64,000 nt of DNA from Serpula lacrymans var. lacrymans S7.9 (GCF_000218685.1 NW_006763290.1:1173329-1237328); one strand, 5' to 3'; counted from the first letter of the stretch, positions 9,397 to 20,871 are shown. Numbers and translations are program-made. The notes: a model not told the origin generated them from the letters alone.

Positions 9397-11022
9397 CATC
9401 AGGAAAACATGATGTGGCTATAAATGCAATAAAGTGCAAAAAATATGCTATTATAGCAAAAATATCACTCAGATCAGTTCAGATCTGTAAGTGCAAATCT
9501 TACAAAGTCCCTTGCTATAGTGCACTATAGAGTACACTATAGCACACCAAATGCAAAAATATACAGACTTATAACATAAAAAGTCAAATATATCAAAGTC
9601 ACCCCAGCTGTATACAACCTTGCAATGTATTGATATAAATGGTTCTATTCCCTTTAAACACCATTCAAAGCTAACTGAATCAATCCAGAGCATTTTACTT
9701 CCACTCATTCTCAAAATGTAAAAACAGTCAAAATATCAATGAATTATAAAAGCACAATATATAAATGACAGGTACAACTATATGAGATTACTGCTTGGAA
9801 GCCCTAGCTGCCTCCTCTAAAGCATTGAAGTCATATATGAGATGGGAGGATTCAGACAAAGACAAAGTACTGGGATCACCCCTAAAAAATATAAGAAAAA
9901 GACAATAAAAAAATTAAAGCAAACAATTTACCATACAAACTCTTCAATATCACCAAACACACTTGCTAGATATGTTGGGAAATGTTCCCTGAACTCTTGA
10001 ATTAGGTTCATATAATGCTCCCATCTATGAATTAAATGAGGCAAATACATAAAATAACCAGAAAGAAAATTGTACATACCTTGAAGCAAATGAATTCTCA
10101 GAGAATTCTATCATTCTATTGTTGATAGTGCCAAGTAAAGCACACTCAATCTAAGTATACAATTAAATTTATGAATAAAAAAGTAAGGAAAACCTAACAG
10201 AGCATGCTACCAGGGCAAGTGTAGCGTCATTATGGAGGTATGGGTTGTCTTTCTTACGATATTTCCTTTCTTCACCTTTAGGTTCCCACCACTGACTTTG
10301 GAAGAGCGTTTTGAACATGTTGTTTTTCCATGGTTGCATAACATCAGATGTTTGATCCTATACAACAAATTAGATTGTATATATTCTTATGAGGACAAAA
10401 TACATACCTTGAAGTTTATACTTGCATTGATCAATGCACCAGAGTTGATCATCCATGGAATAGATCTCCTAGCTCCTCCCTATTGTGGAACTGTTTGATT
10501 TGATACGTAGGAGGAACACCTAATCTAGCCTTAGCAACAAGCTCTCCTCTAACCTGTGTGCAACCCTTCCAAACCTGTTCCAATTGAATGGTTTATATAT
10601 GTTTGGAATAATAAGTTGTACTCACATATTCCAATAGTTGAGCTTTTAACTCTTGGTTGTCTTGTAAAATCTTCATTCTGTTGGCCAAGGAGGCAGCAGA
10701 TTTGTTTTCACTGGTAGCTTTAACTAATAAGTCCCAGCAGATAGATTAACGGTTGAGAAGGTTTGGAAAGCTATTTTGAGTGATGGTGTATGTCCTCATA
10801 GCTTTGTGACCAAGACTAGCAATATATTTTACAGTTGAGCAAGCTATAGAACTTAGCTTAGCCTTGGAGGATGAGGGTTTGATGGAGAGATGTAAAATGC
10901 TAGGACTAGGACTATATGACAAGCGTGAAGTTGATCCATAGTTGGAAGTAGTTGTTGAACTTTAAGCAACCTGATAAAATGCAGTATAAGCAAGTCTGAA
11001 AATGAAGGAGAAGGAATACTTA
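9397..11022 (-). mobile_element. TIR element T2-a (CATCAGGAAAAC end) carrying a DUF6532-like gene
   Basis: The left end is CATCAGGAAAACATGATG at 9397. The first 340 bases match, in inverted orientation, the right end of the copy finishing at 27581, with only about four differences. A spliced gene on the minus strand ends near 9790. No right end is present: at about 11023 the sequence changes to an unrelated fragment. Related ends occur at 25167 and 42270. Confidence 0.7.
9790..11022 (-). pseudogene. DUF6532-like gene of T2-a
   Basis: Minus-strand exons read in order: an N-terminal piece with KVQQLLPTMDQLHA; IASLGHKAMRTYTI and CWDLLVKAT (about 10,840-10,720); VWKGCTQVRGELVAKARLGV then PPTYQI (about 10,590-10,500); INSGALINASINF; VMQPWKNNMFKTLFQSQWWE (10,350-10,260); INNRMIEFSENSFASR (about 10,130-10,080); WEHYMNLIQEFREHFPTYLA (about 10,020-9,950); and a C-terminal exon GDPSTLSLSESSHLIYDFNA ending near 9790. 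Introns have GT...AG borders. The layout resembles basidiomycete DUF6532 proteins, whose function is unknown to me. At least two stops interrupt it. Confidence 0.6.
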
Positions 11023-11287
11023 CTGTGTTGGTATCCAAAGATTGAGAGTTGGCTCTACCTTGATTGCTATCTTGGTCCAGAGGGGCTTCACTGTCTTCTT
11101 CGGTGTTTGAATGAGAGTTGATAGGATATCATTCCTGTCACTAACCCAAGATTTAAACTGGCCATCTGTATGTAAAACAAAGGAAGCTCTTTCCCCTTGG
11201 TAGTCAAGGTTAAATTGAGTAGTCTCTTCAGAGCAAAATATAACAAAATCTCCAGAACACAACTCAATAATGCTCTCATAGGGCTTC
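11023..11287 (-). pseudogene. Possible 2OG/Fe(II) dioxygenase (TET/JBP-like) C-terminal fragment
   Basis: The minus-strand frame reads KPYESIIELCSGDFVIFCSE, then TTQFNLDYQGERASFVLHTD and WVSDRND. This recalls the end of basidiomycete 2-oxoglutarate/Fe(II) dioxygenases, where a GD-V-F-S strand is followed by T-H-FNL (distal iron histidine) and GxRAS (2OG-binding arginine). Here the presumed histidine position is Gln (TTQFNL), so the fragment would be inactive even if complete. It lies between T2-a and a copia RT fragment, with no start or N-terminal half. A chance resemblance or another transposon domain remains possible. Confidence 0.35.
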
Positions 11288-11290
11288 ATG

Positions 11291-11695
11291 ACGCTCGCTT
11301 GTAGATACTGCATCTACACACCCACTACGCCATCTGGTACATGCTTTGCTGCTGTACATTTGGACATATTTTTGATGATTGCCAGTTCAAAGGAGGAGAA
11401 TGAGGTTTTCAAATCTGAACTCAGAACTTTATGGCAAATTTCAGATCTAGGGGAGGCAAAATTCTGCGTAGGAATTGCTATTGAATGCGACCGCCTGAAC
11501 CGTACCGTTGCAATATCACAAACAGCCCTTATTGACAAAATCACCTCACAGTTCAACTTACAAGATGCTCAACCAGTTTTTATAGCTATGGAGCTGGGTC
11601 AATGTCTTCCTTGTAGGACTCACACTCCCAAGGACAACGAGGAACAGACCCAAATGGGTTTTATGCTGTATTGTTCATTAGTGGGATTAGTGAGA
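11291..11695 (+). pseudogene. Ty1/copia (family C3) reverse transcriptase fragment
   Basis: The frame reads SGTCFAAVHLDIFLMIASSK, LWQISDLGEAKFCVGIAIEC, RTVAISQTALIDKI and QTQMGFMLYCSLVGLV. This is the C-terminal part of a copia RT. The catalytic YVDD-type motif appears as VHLDIFL, so one Asp is lost. The fragment is cut at about 11,695 by gypsy G1b. A copia 3' end at 14,216 may be the other side of the same element. Confidence 0.75.
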
Positions 11696-11764
11696 TCAGT
11701 AGAGACTATGAAAAACAGGTCAGGTACCTCTGTAGATAAAAACCTAGAAAAGGAAAAAAGAAAG

Positions 11765-13990
11765 ATCCATTAGAACCTTGGATACCTGGACATATCACAA
11801 AGCAAAACCCGCATGGATCTGATTAAAGTCAAAGGGATTCTAGACTGGCCAGAATGTAAGTCAAAGAAAAAAGTACAAGATTTTTAGGTTTTGTCAATTT
11901 CTATAGATGCTTCATTGAAGGGTTTGGGTTGATCGCCAAACCACTGACCAAATTGACTAGAAAAGAAGAGTTTACATGGGGACCAGAACAACAAAAAGCA
12001 TTCAGAGAACTCAAACACCAAGTTAGTCCCACCCCAGTACTCGCCCTACCAGCCAACAACGGAAAGTACAAAGTAGAAGTGGACAGCAGTGATTTCACCA
12101 TGGGGGCAGTGTTCACAACAACAGGATGACATATAGAAACCTATTGCATATCTCTCAAAAGCATTGAATTCAACAGAACATAACTATGAGATCTACAATA
12201 AGGAACTCCTGGCTATTATGACAGCATCAGAAGAGTGAAGACACTATCTGATTGATGCAAAAGAGGATTTTGAGATCTGGACAAACCATCAGAATCTCCT
12301 ATATTTCAAATAACCTCAAAAGCTAAATTGAAGACAGGCACAATGGGTTACTGAGTTAAGCAACTATATATTCACACTACATTATACTTTGGGAACTAAA
12401 CACATTAAAACCAATCTACTCTCGAGACAAGCCAATCATGACAGGGGGTGGAAGATAATGAGAACATCATGGCACTCAAAGCAGAACTTTTTATAAGGAT
12501 GTCCCTCACACACAAACAGCAAGAGGAGATATCCAGAGGAGAGAAAATGTAGAAATGTATTGGTAAAGAAAGTAGAAGACAAAATAAGAAAAAGGGAGAA
12601 TGGGGAGTGGAAAGACCATGAAGGATTCATATTCTTCAAGGGAAGGTCACCCAGGACAATATAAAACAAAGGATCTCATCACATGAAGCTTCTGGTGGCT
12701 ATACATAGACAGAGACATCAAGAGATATGTCAAAGGGTGCAAAGTGTGTCAAAGAACCAAGCCAATCCATCAAAAAAAGGCAGCACCTCTCCATCCAAAT
12801 GAAATCCCCACACAACCCTGGGAAATCATTACTGTTGACCTCTAAGGCTACAATATGATTATGATAGTAGTAAATCAATTCTCAAAAATAATCTGAGTAA
12901 TGCCGACTCAAGCAGAACTTATATCAGAACGAGTAGCGAGACTGTTTAGTGATAAATAAAGTTTGAGACAAATTGGGTTCCACAATCCGAGATCACTTTG
13001 TTAGGTAATGTATGGTGTCTGAAAATGCTGTCTCTTCAAAGATCTCTATACTCTTCTAGATATTAAAGGGAATCTGTCAACAGTGTATCACCCACAAACA
13101 AATGGACAAAATGTATGACCAAACCAAGAGATAGAACAATACCTCCAAATATTTGTCAACCACAAACAAACACATTGGGCGGAATGGCTACCACTTGCAG
13201 AGTTCTCATACAATAACAAAGAACACAGTGCAACTGGCTATTCCCCATTTTATTTGAATAGTGGTCAACATCCAAAAATAGTAGCAGAGATCAGAAGAGA
13301 AGTGAAGAGTGAGAGTGCAGAGAAACTTGTGGAGAGGATAAAAGAGAGGTGGCAGAAAAAACACTGTACAAGTTAGCAAAAATATGATAAAATAATATGA
13401 CAAAAAGAAAAGAGACCCAATTGATTACCAAATCAGTGATAAAGTATATGTGGAAGCCCCGCTCATATACAAACAGATAGACCGATGAAGAAGCTAGATG
13501 ACAAAATATATGGCCCTTTTGAGATAGAGACAAAAGTAGGATTAGGAGCTTACAAATTCCAACTTCCCGGAAAGTGGAAAAATGTTTACCCAGTCTTCAA
13601 AAAATTTGTCCTAACCCCATTCTGGAAAGCCAAATTCCCAACACAACAAAAACTGAAGCTGCCACCATCAGCAATAGTGGAAGGACAAAAGGAGTACGAA
13701 GTGGAAGAGGTATTAAATTCAAGAATAAAAAGGAATACCTAGTACATTGGAAAGGATATCCAAAGGAAGAACGTACATGGGAACCCGAAAGGAACATAAA
13801 AAACTCTCCAAAACTCCTACAACAATTTCACACAAAAAACCCTAGCACACCTTGAAGAATCCGATTTGCTCTATAATTTCAATCATTCGAGAATTTCACC
13901 AAAACTCCAAAAATCCAAAAAAACCTATTCAATTGGGAAAACAGCAAACTTGAGGCCTACTCTCGGGACAAGAGTCCTAGAGCGGGGGTA
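11765..13990 (+). pseudogene. pol: Gypsy G1b pol remnant (RT end to chromodomain)
   Basis: This decayed relative of G1 starts at the RT/RNase H boundary (DLIKVKGILDWPECK). It continues through RNase H (FRELKHQVSPTPVLALP, VEVDSSDFTMGAVF), integrase (VKGCKVCQRTK near 12,740) and a linker with KKLDDKIYGPFEIETKVG to a chromodomain (YEVEEVLNSRIKR, then LVHWKGYPKEERTWEPE after a frameshift near 13,730). Many stops and shifts are present. The 5' half (gag, protease, most of RT) is missing. Confidence 0.88.
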
Positions 13991-13991
13991 A

Positions 13992-14215
13992 TGTCATGAT
14001 CTCTTACTTCTATCTTATCTAAAAATGATAAAAATAATGAATCCATCATTTCTATAATTTCTCCAGATCTTATCTTATTATAGTCACATGATCAATCATG
14101 TGACTTATGATGTAGTTACTTACAAAGACACTTACAAATTGCCTCATGCCTTACACATGTTGCTCAGTCAGCGCCTTATTACTTACATGTCCAATACATA
14201 AATACAAAACACAAT
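13992..14215 (+). repeat. Gypsy G1b 3' LTR, truncated
   Basis: It starts TGTCATGATCTC directly after the purine tract GAGCGGGGG, as in G1. It shares the block GCTCAGTCAGCGCCT with the G1 LTR. It also has its own inverted repeat TCACATGATCAATCATGTGA near 14,084-14,103. The end is lost where copia 3' sequence begins, around 14,216. Confidence 0.75.
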
Positions 14216-14538
14216 ATTGCTGATGCTTTCACTAAAGCACTATCTTTATAAATTTTCATATCTCTCCAACAATTTATGGGCATTAGATAATCTCTTTTTT
14301 ATTTTTCCTTTTTTTATTATTATCTTTGCTTCATTTTCTCTCTTCTTGTATTGAGGAGGAGTGTTGGAACCTATTTACACTACAAGTAGAATACCAAGGG
14401 ATCACATGACCAATATCCTGGGTTGATATCCATTTGAACCACTCTCTCTTTCCCCTCAGCTTGTTGTAACACAACTGAGGGTATGTTTTGTTTATCTTAC
14501 ATTATGATACATATTTATGGTCTTTTATATCTAGTTTT
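14216..14538 (+). mobile_element. Copia C3 3' end and partial LTR
   Basis: The frame NIADAFTKALSL ... FMGIR is the usual C-terminus of a copia RNase H. After GAGGAGGAG an LTR begins TGTTGGAACC at 14,363. It runs to about 14,538, where a gypsy-2-type solo LTR starts. It is probably part of the same element as the RT fragment at 11,291, split by G1b. Confidence 0.65.
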
Positions 14539-14954
14539 TGTTACAATACACAAATTCTCGGACCTTGAAATTTTATTCTCCACTTCAACTTCCTTTAGTA
14601 GTCTTCACACACTGTGCCATGCGGTCACTTTCCCTTTTGTTCAAACTCCACTTTCTCGTGCTACGCTGCTTTTACTTTATTCTTACCTACAAGTCTCTCA
14701 CACAGTGGAGCCAGTCACATGGGCTACGCCCTATGACATCATCAGCCACTGCCTTCATCAACTGTATAGTACACATGTATAAATAGTCTGTAGTAGTATA
14801 AATACCCCAATAGATCAAGGAGACTCCTCCGCGGGTCCTCCTGTTGTTTACCCACAACAAACTCACTCCTGTCTAAAGGGGTAACCACTCCCACATACTT
14901 CACTTTAGCTCGTCTGAGTTGTGCGCCAGAGTATACCAACTCTTGGTTGTAACA
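14539..14954 (+). repeat. G2 solo LTR (416 bp)
   Basis: It starts TGTTACAATACACAA and ends TTGGTTGTAACA. Its flanks GTTTT (14,534-14,538) and GATTT (14,955-14,959) agree at four of five bases, consistent with an aged 5-bp target duplication. The conserved block GGAGACTCCTCCGCGGGTCC lies at 14,819-14,838. Confidence 0.85.
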
Positions 14955-15110
14955 GATTTTATCCTGTCTAGTTTTAACAATTGCCATAGCTGCTAGTTCT
15001 CCTTCTCTACTCAAGTAAAAATTAGCTGATTTGGGGAATGCAGGGAATTCCTGGACCAGGTTTCCATTTTTATAATGAAATTTATCAGTAATTATCCCGG
15101 AGCTTTAGTC
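14955..15110 (-). pseudogene. Unidentified repetitive-ORF fragment
   Basis: The minus strand reads GNLVQEFPAFPKSANFYLSR, then EGELAAMAIVKTRQDKI. This has clear coding character but no domain I can name. It touches the end of the solo LTR at 14,954, so it may belong to whatever the LTR landed in. Confidence 0.35.
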
Positions 15111-15614
15111 CTTGACTGTACATGATGACATAAACCCAAGCATGTCATATTGGCGCACATGCCTTCAGCTATCCAGTTCTTCTGAGCCTACTCAAATACT
15201 CTACTGAAAAATTGATTGTGGTTTGGTTGGGTGTAGGTTTGCCCTGGAGGGCCATGCTATAAATAGACTGGTAACCAATAATGACCCTCAAACCTTGCCT
15301 AGCACTGTTCTTAAGGTTCGCTTAGGGTGCTCCTTAAGTGAGCATTAAGGAAAAAAGATGCTCTGGCATTGAGTGGCAATACTGTAGGATTTAAAGTCAG
15401 TAGATACCAAATAGTTGCAAAGAAAGAAAAACCAGCCACAGTCATGCCGCATGGATATTGAGATTAGTAAGCTGCCACTTTGGGTAGTTGAGTAAGTTTG
15501 AGCAAAAATAGCATGCTCTAGGTTCAATAACAACTTAGTAGAAGCACAGAAACACCCCAGGCTCATATATAAGGACAGGACCTTGAGAATAGAGCTTAAA
15601 GTTCTGTCTCAGCC
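15111..15614. other. Probable 5' region of the Harbinger element; no gene
   Basis: No protein is recognisable. A run rich in TTAAGG / CCTTAA and GCTTAGGGTGCTCC (15,311-15,350) could belong to a transposon terminus, but I found no matching inverted copy on the right. Confidence 0.3.
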
Positions 15615-17095
15615 ATGACTAGAGTCTCTGAACAAGCTCAGCTTCTTTCTGCTCAATATGCTTTGAATATCTTTATTTAGCATAAAATTGCTGAATTGAT
15701 TTCTGAAATAGAATTGCTCCCTGAGGGGGGTCATTGCCTGGTTATGATTCTGATTCCTCCCACTCTTCTTCCTCTTCTTCATTTTCTGGTATGTACAATA
15801 TCATCTTAGCTCATACCGCCAATTTGTTTGCCATTGAAGATGTCATCCTTTTTACTCGTGTTCTCACCTATCGTTCTTTGGTCCCTTATGTTTCTGTATT
15901 TTAATATCTCCATGAATGGGCTGAAAATGACTGTCATATTTTTTGCCGTCTGATGTGTACCTCTTCCTCTACTTTTTTTGAGATTGTGAAGAGGCTGAAA
16001 TATGACCCAAGCTTTCATAATAACTCTAATAACCCATAAGCTCCTGCTGAGCAGCAGATTGCATGTGCCATGTTCCGTTTTGGACACTATGGCAATGCAG
16101 CCTCTATTGAGAACACTGGTACATTAGCAGGAGTTTTTACTGGGTCTATTGTGAACTATACAGAGCAAGTCATGATAGAAATTCTCAATAGGCATGTTCT
16201 GTATACCAAGTGTCCCCAGGATTGAGATACTGATAAGAAGAAAGCAAAAGAGTGGGTGAGGGGTAGGACCACTAGGGCATAGGAAGGAGGATGGTTATAT
16301 GCTGATGATTCGGGTTTTAACCTTTACCAGAAGCCTGGCCTCCATGGGGAAGAATATTTTAGCAGGAAATCAAGGTACTCTATGAGTTGTCAGGTGAGTA
16401 GCTTTTTTACTTTTTTATCTCTTAGTTAATGCCTTCCACAGATTGTGGTTTCTCCCCACAACCTCCGTATTTATGATTACAGTACTGGTCATGCTGGTTC
16501 TACTCACAACAAGTGCCTTTCATGATACTCACATCTATAATAAACACCAAACACTTTTTGGTCCCAATGAGTGGATTTGGGCTGATTCTGCCTATCCCAG
16601 TGAGAAGTGGTGTGTTGTGCCATTCAAAAAACCACCTGGTGGGCAGATCACCCATAATCAGAAAGTCTTTAACTATCATCTATCCAAGGTATGTAGATCA
16701 ATTCTTATATGCTCTCTTATTGACTGATATTAGACACCTAGATAAGTGTCTGTACAGAGCATACATTTGCAGCTTTGAGAGAACACTTTCAATCTCTCAA
16801 GAATTTGAGGATCAACAATAATGATACCAATGAACATAGGTTTGCAATGGCATGGATCAAATGCTGTTTAATCTTGCACAACATGATTATTGATATTGAA
16901 GAGAAGAGGGGAGAAAATACAGCCAATTGGGCTCTTGAGGAGGGATTGGAGGAAATCAGCGATGAGGAAGAAGACTTAGAGATGACAGAGGATAAGGGGA
17001 TACCTGCTTTTGATAATTCTTTGTCCCATGGCCAGAACTTTTGTGACAGTCTTATGGATCCAATCTTAAGAGCTCTGGCCAGAGCTCCAGCTTAA
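15615..17095 (+). pseudogene. PIF/Harbinger DDE transposase A
   Basis: The start is ATG 15,615 (MTRVSEQAQLLSAQYALN). The protein can be followed through a helix-turn-helix-like region (FEIVKRLKYDPSF, ACAMFRFGHYGNAASIENTG) and the DDE_Tnp_4-type catalytic core: GGWLYADDSGF, VSPHNLRIYDYSTGHAGSTH, WIWADSAYPSEKWCVVPFKK, EHTFAALREHFQSL and LILHNMIID. At least two GT-AG introns separate core exons. In-frame stops occur near 15,677, 15,904, 16,034, 16,223 and 16,278, and there are frameshifts around 16,500. It ends with TAA at 17,093-17,095. The enzyme would cut and paste its element in the nucleus, but this copy cannot make it. Confidence 0.85.
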
Positions 17096-17431
17096 ATAAA
17101 TATCTTGTTTCTTGTGTCTATTATGTACCTTGTGTATTGAATATTATATATTATGTCTTACATTTTACAGAAAGAACTAGAGTGACAAAGTCTTACAACA
17201 AGAACTCATAATGAAACACGCAAAAGCAGCATGATATTGCAAACATATAAGACATACAATTATATAGTCCATACTATTATGTAACAACAAAGCAACATAC
17301 AATATATAACAGAAAAAAAGGGGGGGGGAGCATACTCAAGCATTATCCATGGGGGGAGCAATAACCACAATAATGAGAGAGAAAAAACAAAAAACAAGTA
17401 TACCACAAGTATATAGCTACAGATACTACAC
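17096..17431. other. Spacer between convergent Harbinger genes
   Basis: This AT-rich sequence holds a G9 tract near 17,320. It separates the 3' ends of transposase A (+) and the partner gene (-). It probably contains both polyadenylation regions; no other feature is seen. Confidence 0.4.
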
Positions 17432-20400
17432 TTACATAGCCTCATCCCCAAACACTGGGGGTTGTGATGAGGCACACTGCATGGCAAACTGAATCTTCAC
17501 TGTCATGAGCTTGATGTGGGCCTCCTTAACACGAGCCTGTGCAAGACTCTGCTCAGATTCATAGCGTTCACATTGCATTTCCTGTTCATGCTCTTGCTCA
17601 ACCTCCTGATCACTCAGGATCTTGACCTTGAGGTCAAGCTTCTGGTGTTTGATAATGTTGCTGCCTTTGAGTAGCACAAGGAGCTGGCTGTTGGCCTCTT
17701 CAAGTGTCTTGGTGTGCACTGATCCGCACCCACTCTTGCTAGAAGTCTTCTGGGTGAGGGGGGGGGGGTGAATGCTGATGAGGTAGAGCCAGATGGACCT
17801 GGGGGGAAGGATGAGAAGCTGGTGGTGTCAGAATCTGAGCCTGCACTAGGCTGGTAAAATGATTGCCATCCCCCCACCTGTAAAGTAGGGGAGATGGCAT
17901 ACATGGAGGCTTGAGGTGAATGTGAGGATGAGAAGAATGGGGGGGAGGTTTCGTGTCCTCGAGGGGGGCTAAATGTTGGGCTGTGAGCACAACTCACACC
18001 CCTGGCCCTAAACACAGACCTAACACTGTGTAGTTCTGAGTCCTCCTCAAGGCTCAGCGTATGAAGCAAAGAGTTGTCCGTTACAGAAGGAGGGGGGATC
18101 TGGTTCAGCAGTTGTTGTAGAGTTGTGCCAGCAGGGCTGCACACATATCCTGGATGCACCTCCAGGGCAGCATGTAGATGTTGTATAGACTACAGCACAT
18201 TCTGGTCAAGAGCAGACACTGTGGGGTCTGTACAAGTAGATGCTGGAGGAGGGTCTGTACGAGGAGGTGGTAGTTGGGGCCTCAGCTGGCAACAACTGGA
18301 AATTTGGATGGATGGTATCTCCCTCCACCAGCTGTGCAGATCCTCCTACCATGGGAGGTTGATTTTAAGTTTTTCTGAAAGAAAAAGTGGTTAAAAAAAC
18401 CGCAAGGTCAAAGAGAAGGGGGAGGAGGAGGGGAGGGACTTACCAATCAGATTCCAGGCATGAGTTCCTGGCTCAATATTACTATAGCAAAGGCCTGAAC
18501 TGGTGGAGCCGAGTTTGCGATTAAAGGCCTGATAATTAGTTTTCAAACTGTGTGATAAGATCAAATTAGCCATTTTAAAAAATGGGGGCATTGGGACTTA
18601 CTCTGAAAGATGGTTATCCACTGCCTGAGCATACTTCTGCGGATTGTTAGCATGTTCATCAACAGAGAATATATGATGTGCAATAATAGTGTGGACATCA
18701 GATTTGCTAGAGCTACTCCTGCTAACAACTTTGCGGTGACCACAGGACTTTGCCTCCTTGGTGCATCAGGAAAAACCTAGCTGCCTTTTATAGCTATTAT
18801 AGCCACCATAATGCTATATAGGGAAAATAGTAGCTATAGTACGCCTAGACAAGTCCCTATTATATAGCCCTATATAGCAGCACTATTTTGAGACATTTGC
18901 TATACCAGTTATGATAGCACCTCTGTAATACATGTACTATACCTCTAATATAACTGCTACCATAGAACATAAAAGCTATCACTACCATAAAATATTATTC
19001 CAGGGCATTTACATTATTTTTACTTGTATTATAATCAGAGGTCATATTCAGTAGAATCAACATATATTTCTAATATGGTTATATAACACATATAATGATA
19101 AACTATCCTAACAAAGTTAAAACATACCTTTAAATCAGATACTATAAGTTATTCATACTGTGTACAATGCACTCAATAATGTTATATAAATGCTACCATG
19201 AAATTACTCACCACAATTTCATGAATGGCTTGTGAGCTTTGCTTGATAACCCATCAAGTCTGTGCAAGGCAATAATCCAATAAGTGATTACCAAGTATTA
19301 GATTTGTGAACTTACCTCTGCCTATTCACCAATGACTCAGAAAAAATAAAAGTGGTTATACATATACCAATAAACCACTGTAATGACAAAAGACATCAGT
19401 GGGGATAGCTAGAACTGATGAGTCCCATATATAAGAATTCTGGACACAAACTATACCTGGAGGTAGACTTGTGATGTGGTGGTTGAATATAGTGGGGGCA
19501 TTTATAGCGCTTATGCCAATGCAGATGGTGGCTGAGAATAAACAGAGCTTGTACTAGTGTCACATAAGATAACTGTAAAAAAGAAAACATACATTAAGCT
19601 AAGATACTTAGCTTGACTTTGTTGCAAAAGATGGAGAAAATCCAAGTGAAATGTCCAAATGTACTGAGCTGTGATGTGACTTGTGACATAACACTAGTGT
19701 CACGTATACATCAAGAGCTGACTCTGAAAAAAAAATGGCACAAAGTCTAATCTAATCATAGGAAGTGTGTGAAAATGGACAGTGACATTATCCATTTTCA
19801 CACACTCTATTATAGTGTTCAAAGTCAACTGCTGGAAAATTCGCTTTGGTGCCACATATTCAAACTCCGCCTAAATCCATCCTTGTGCATCAAGCAAAAC
19901 ACTTCAACTTTGATGTGATGTTAATAGTGTTCTTTAGTATCTGTACAATTGAATATTTGTGATAGATTTTTATAAAACTATGAGACTAATTTACCTGCAT
20001 AACAAAATATTGTATGAATAATAAGAGCATTCTCATCACCACCATAAAAATGTCTCATGGAAAACAACAAGCTATTATAGCTCCTATAGCATCTATTATA
20101 GCAATGCCTGGTTGCTGAAATATACAGACAATATTTGGGACATATGTGATAGACTTTTATTACATAGATAAGCAGGCTAATATATATGCCAAACCTTTTA
20201 GTGAGTAATAATAGTGTTTTCATCACCATCAGAACAAAGTTCCCATAGATAGAAACAAGCCATTATGGCTACTATAGCTGCTATAGCTACCATAGCAGTT
20301 ATGATATCTATTATAGAAATTTTTTGACTATTATAGTAATGCTATAGCTGTTATAGAAGCCATAGAAACATGCTTAGCTATATAGCAAAATGGTTTTTCC

Positions 20401-20606
20401 TGATGTGGAATCTGAAAATAAAGCAGCACAGTGCTTTTTATGCGTATTCAAGTAGTTAATGAGCCTCTGAGTCTGGGCGGGCTCTTTTTCCCACTGAACC
20501 TGAAGCTGCCAGGTGCCTTCTGTCTGCTGGCTCAAATCTGTGGAGGGGGCGAGTGAGGCTCTCTGAGACAAATCAGGAGGGTGAGTTTTCTTGCTTTGTG
20601 GAGCCA
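17432..20606 (-). pseudogene. Harbinger Myb/SANT-like partner gene, split by TIR element T1-a
   Basis: The start is ATG near 20,606 (MAPQSKKTHPPDLSQR). The first exon includes WQLQVQWEKEPAQTQRLINY and reaches the insertion at 20,407. The frame resumes at 18,761 with SCGHRKVV, KSDVHTIIAHHIFSVDEHAN, then (after a GT-AG intron) LKTNYQAFNRKLGSTSSG and GTHAWNLIG. A long Pro/Ser-rich linker follows. The C-terminal part after a frameshift is charged and coiled-coil-like (EVEQEHEQEMQCERYESEQS) and ends VFGDEAM. PIF/Harbinger elements encode such a DNA-binding partner beside the transposase, and the convergent layout fits. It contains stops (for example TGG-to-TAG near 18,345) besides the insertion. 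Confidence 0.7.
18764..20405. mobile_element. TIR element T1-a, complete, 1642 bp, 2-bp target duplication
   Basis: The ends are CATCAGGAAAAACC (18,764) and GGTTTTTCCTGATG (20,392-20,405). The flanks are TG on both sides (18,762-18,763 and 20,406-20,407). Removing the element plus one TG rejoins the partner gene in frame, which supports a precise boundary and a 2-bp duplication. Subterminal zones are packed with TATAGC/GCTATA units. Inside are a perfect 16-bp hairpin (19,764-19,779 with 19,791-19,806) and faint minus-strand exon-like pieces (RLDGLSSKAHKPFMKL about 19,250; FILSHHLHWHKRYKCPHYIQ about 19,500) that recur in T1-b. No transposase is evident. Confidence 0.85.
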
Positions 20607-20871
20607 TGGATGGGGAGATTGTTGGACAGCAAGTGATGAGTGTTGGATGGGATGCTGCATAACTCGCCTCAGCTACATGTGCTGTGCCTTCAACGTCCGA
20701 CAAGATGCTGCCTAATGCCGCAGCGTCTTTTTCCTTAAGAGCTCCTTTGGACACTCAAGACTGAAGCCATAAGCAAAGCTTTGGGTTGGTGTCAAATAAA
20801 ACCAAATATGCGGACTTTTAAAAACTTATCTTGCTCCGTCATGTTCCATCTCCATCAATCTTATCTTAAGC

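Noticed and set aside
17432..18394. Plus-strand ORFs such as 18,074-18,394 as genes
   Set aside because: They are shadows of the Harbinger partner gene on the minus strand, which has matching exons and splice sites.
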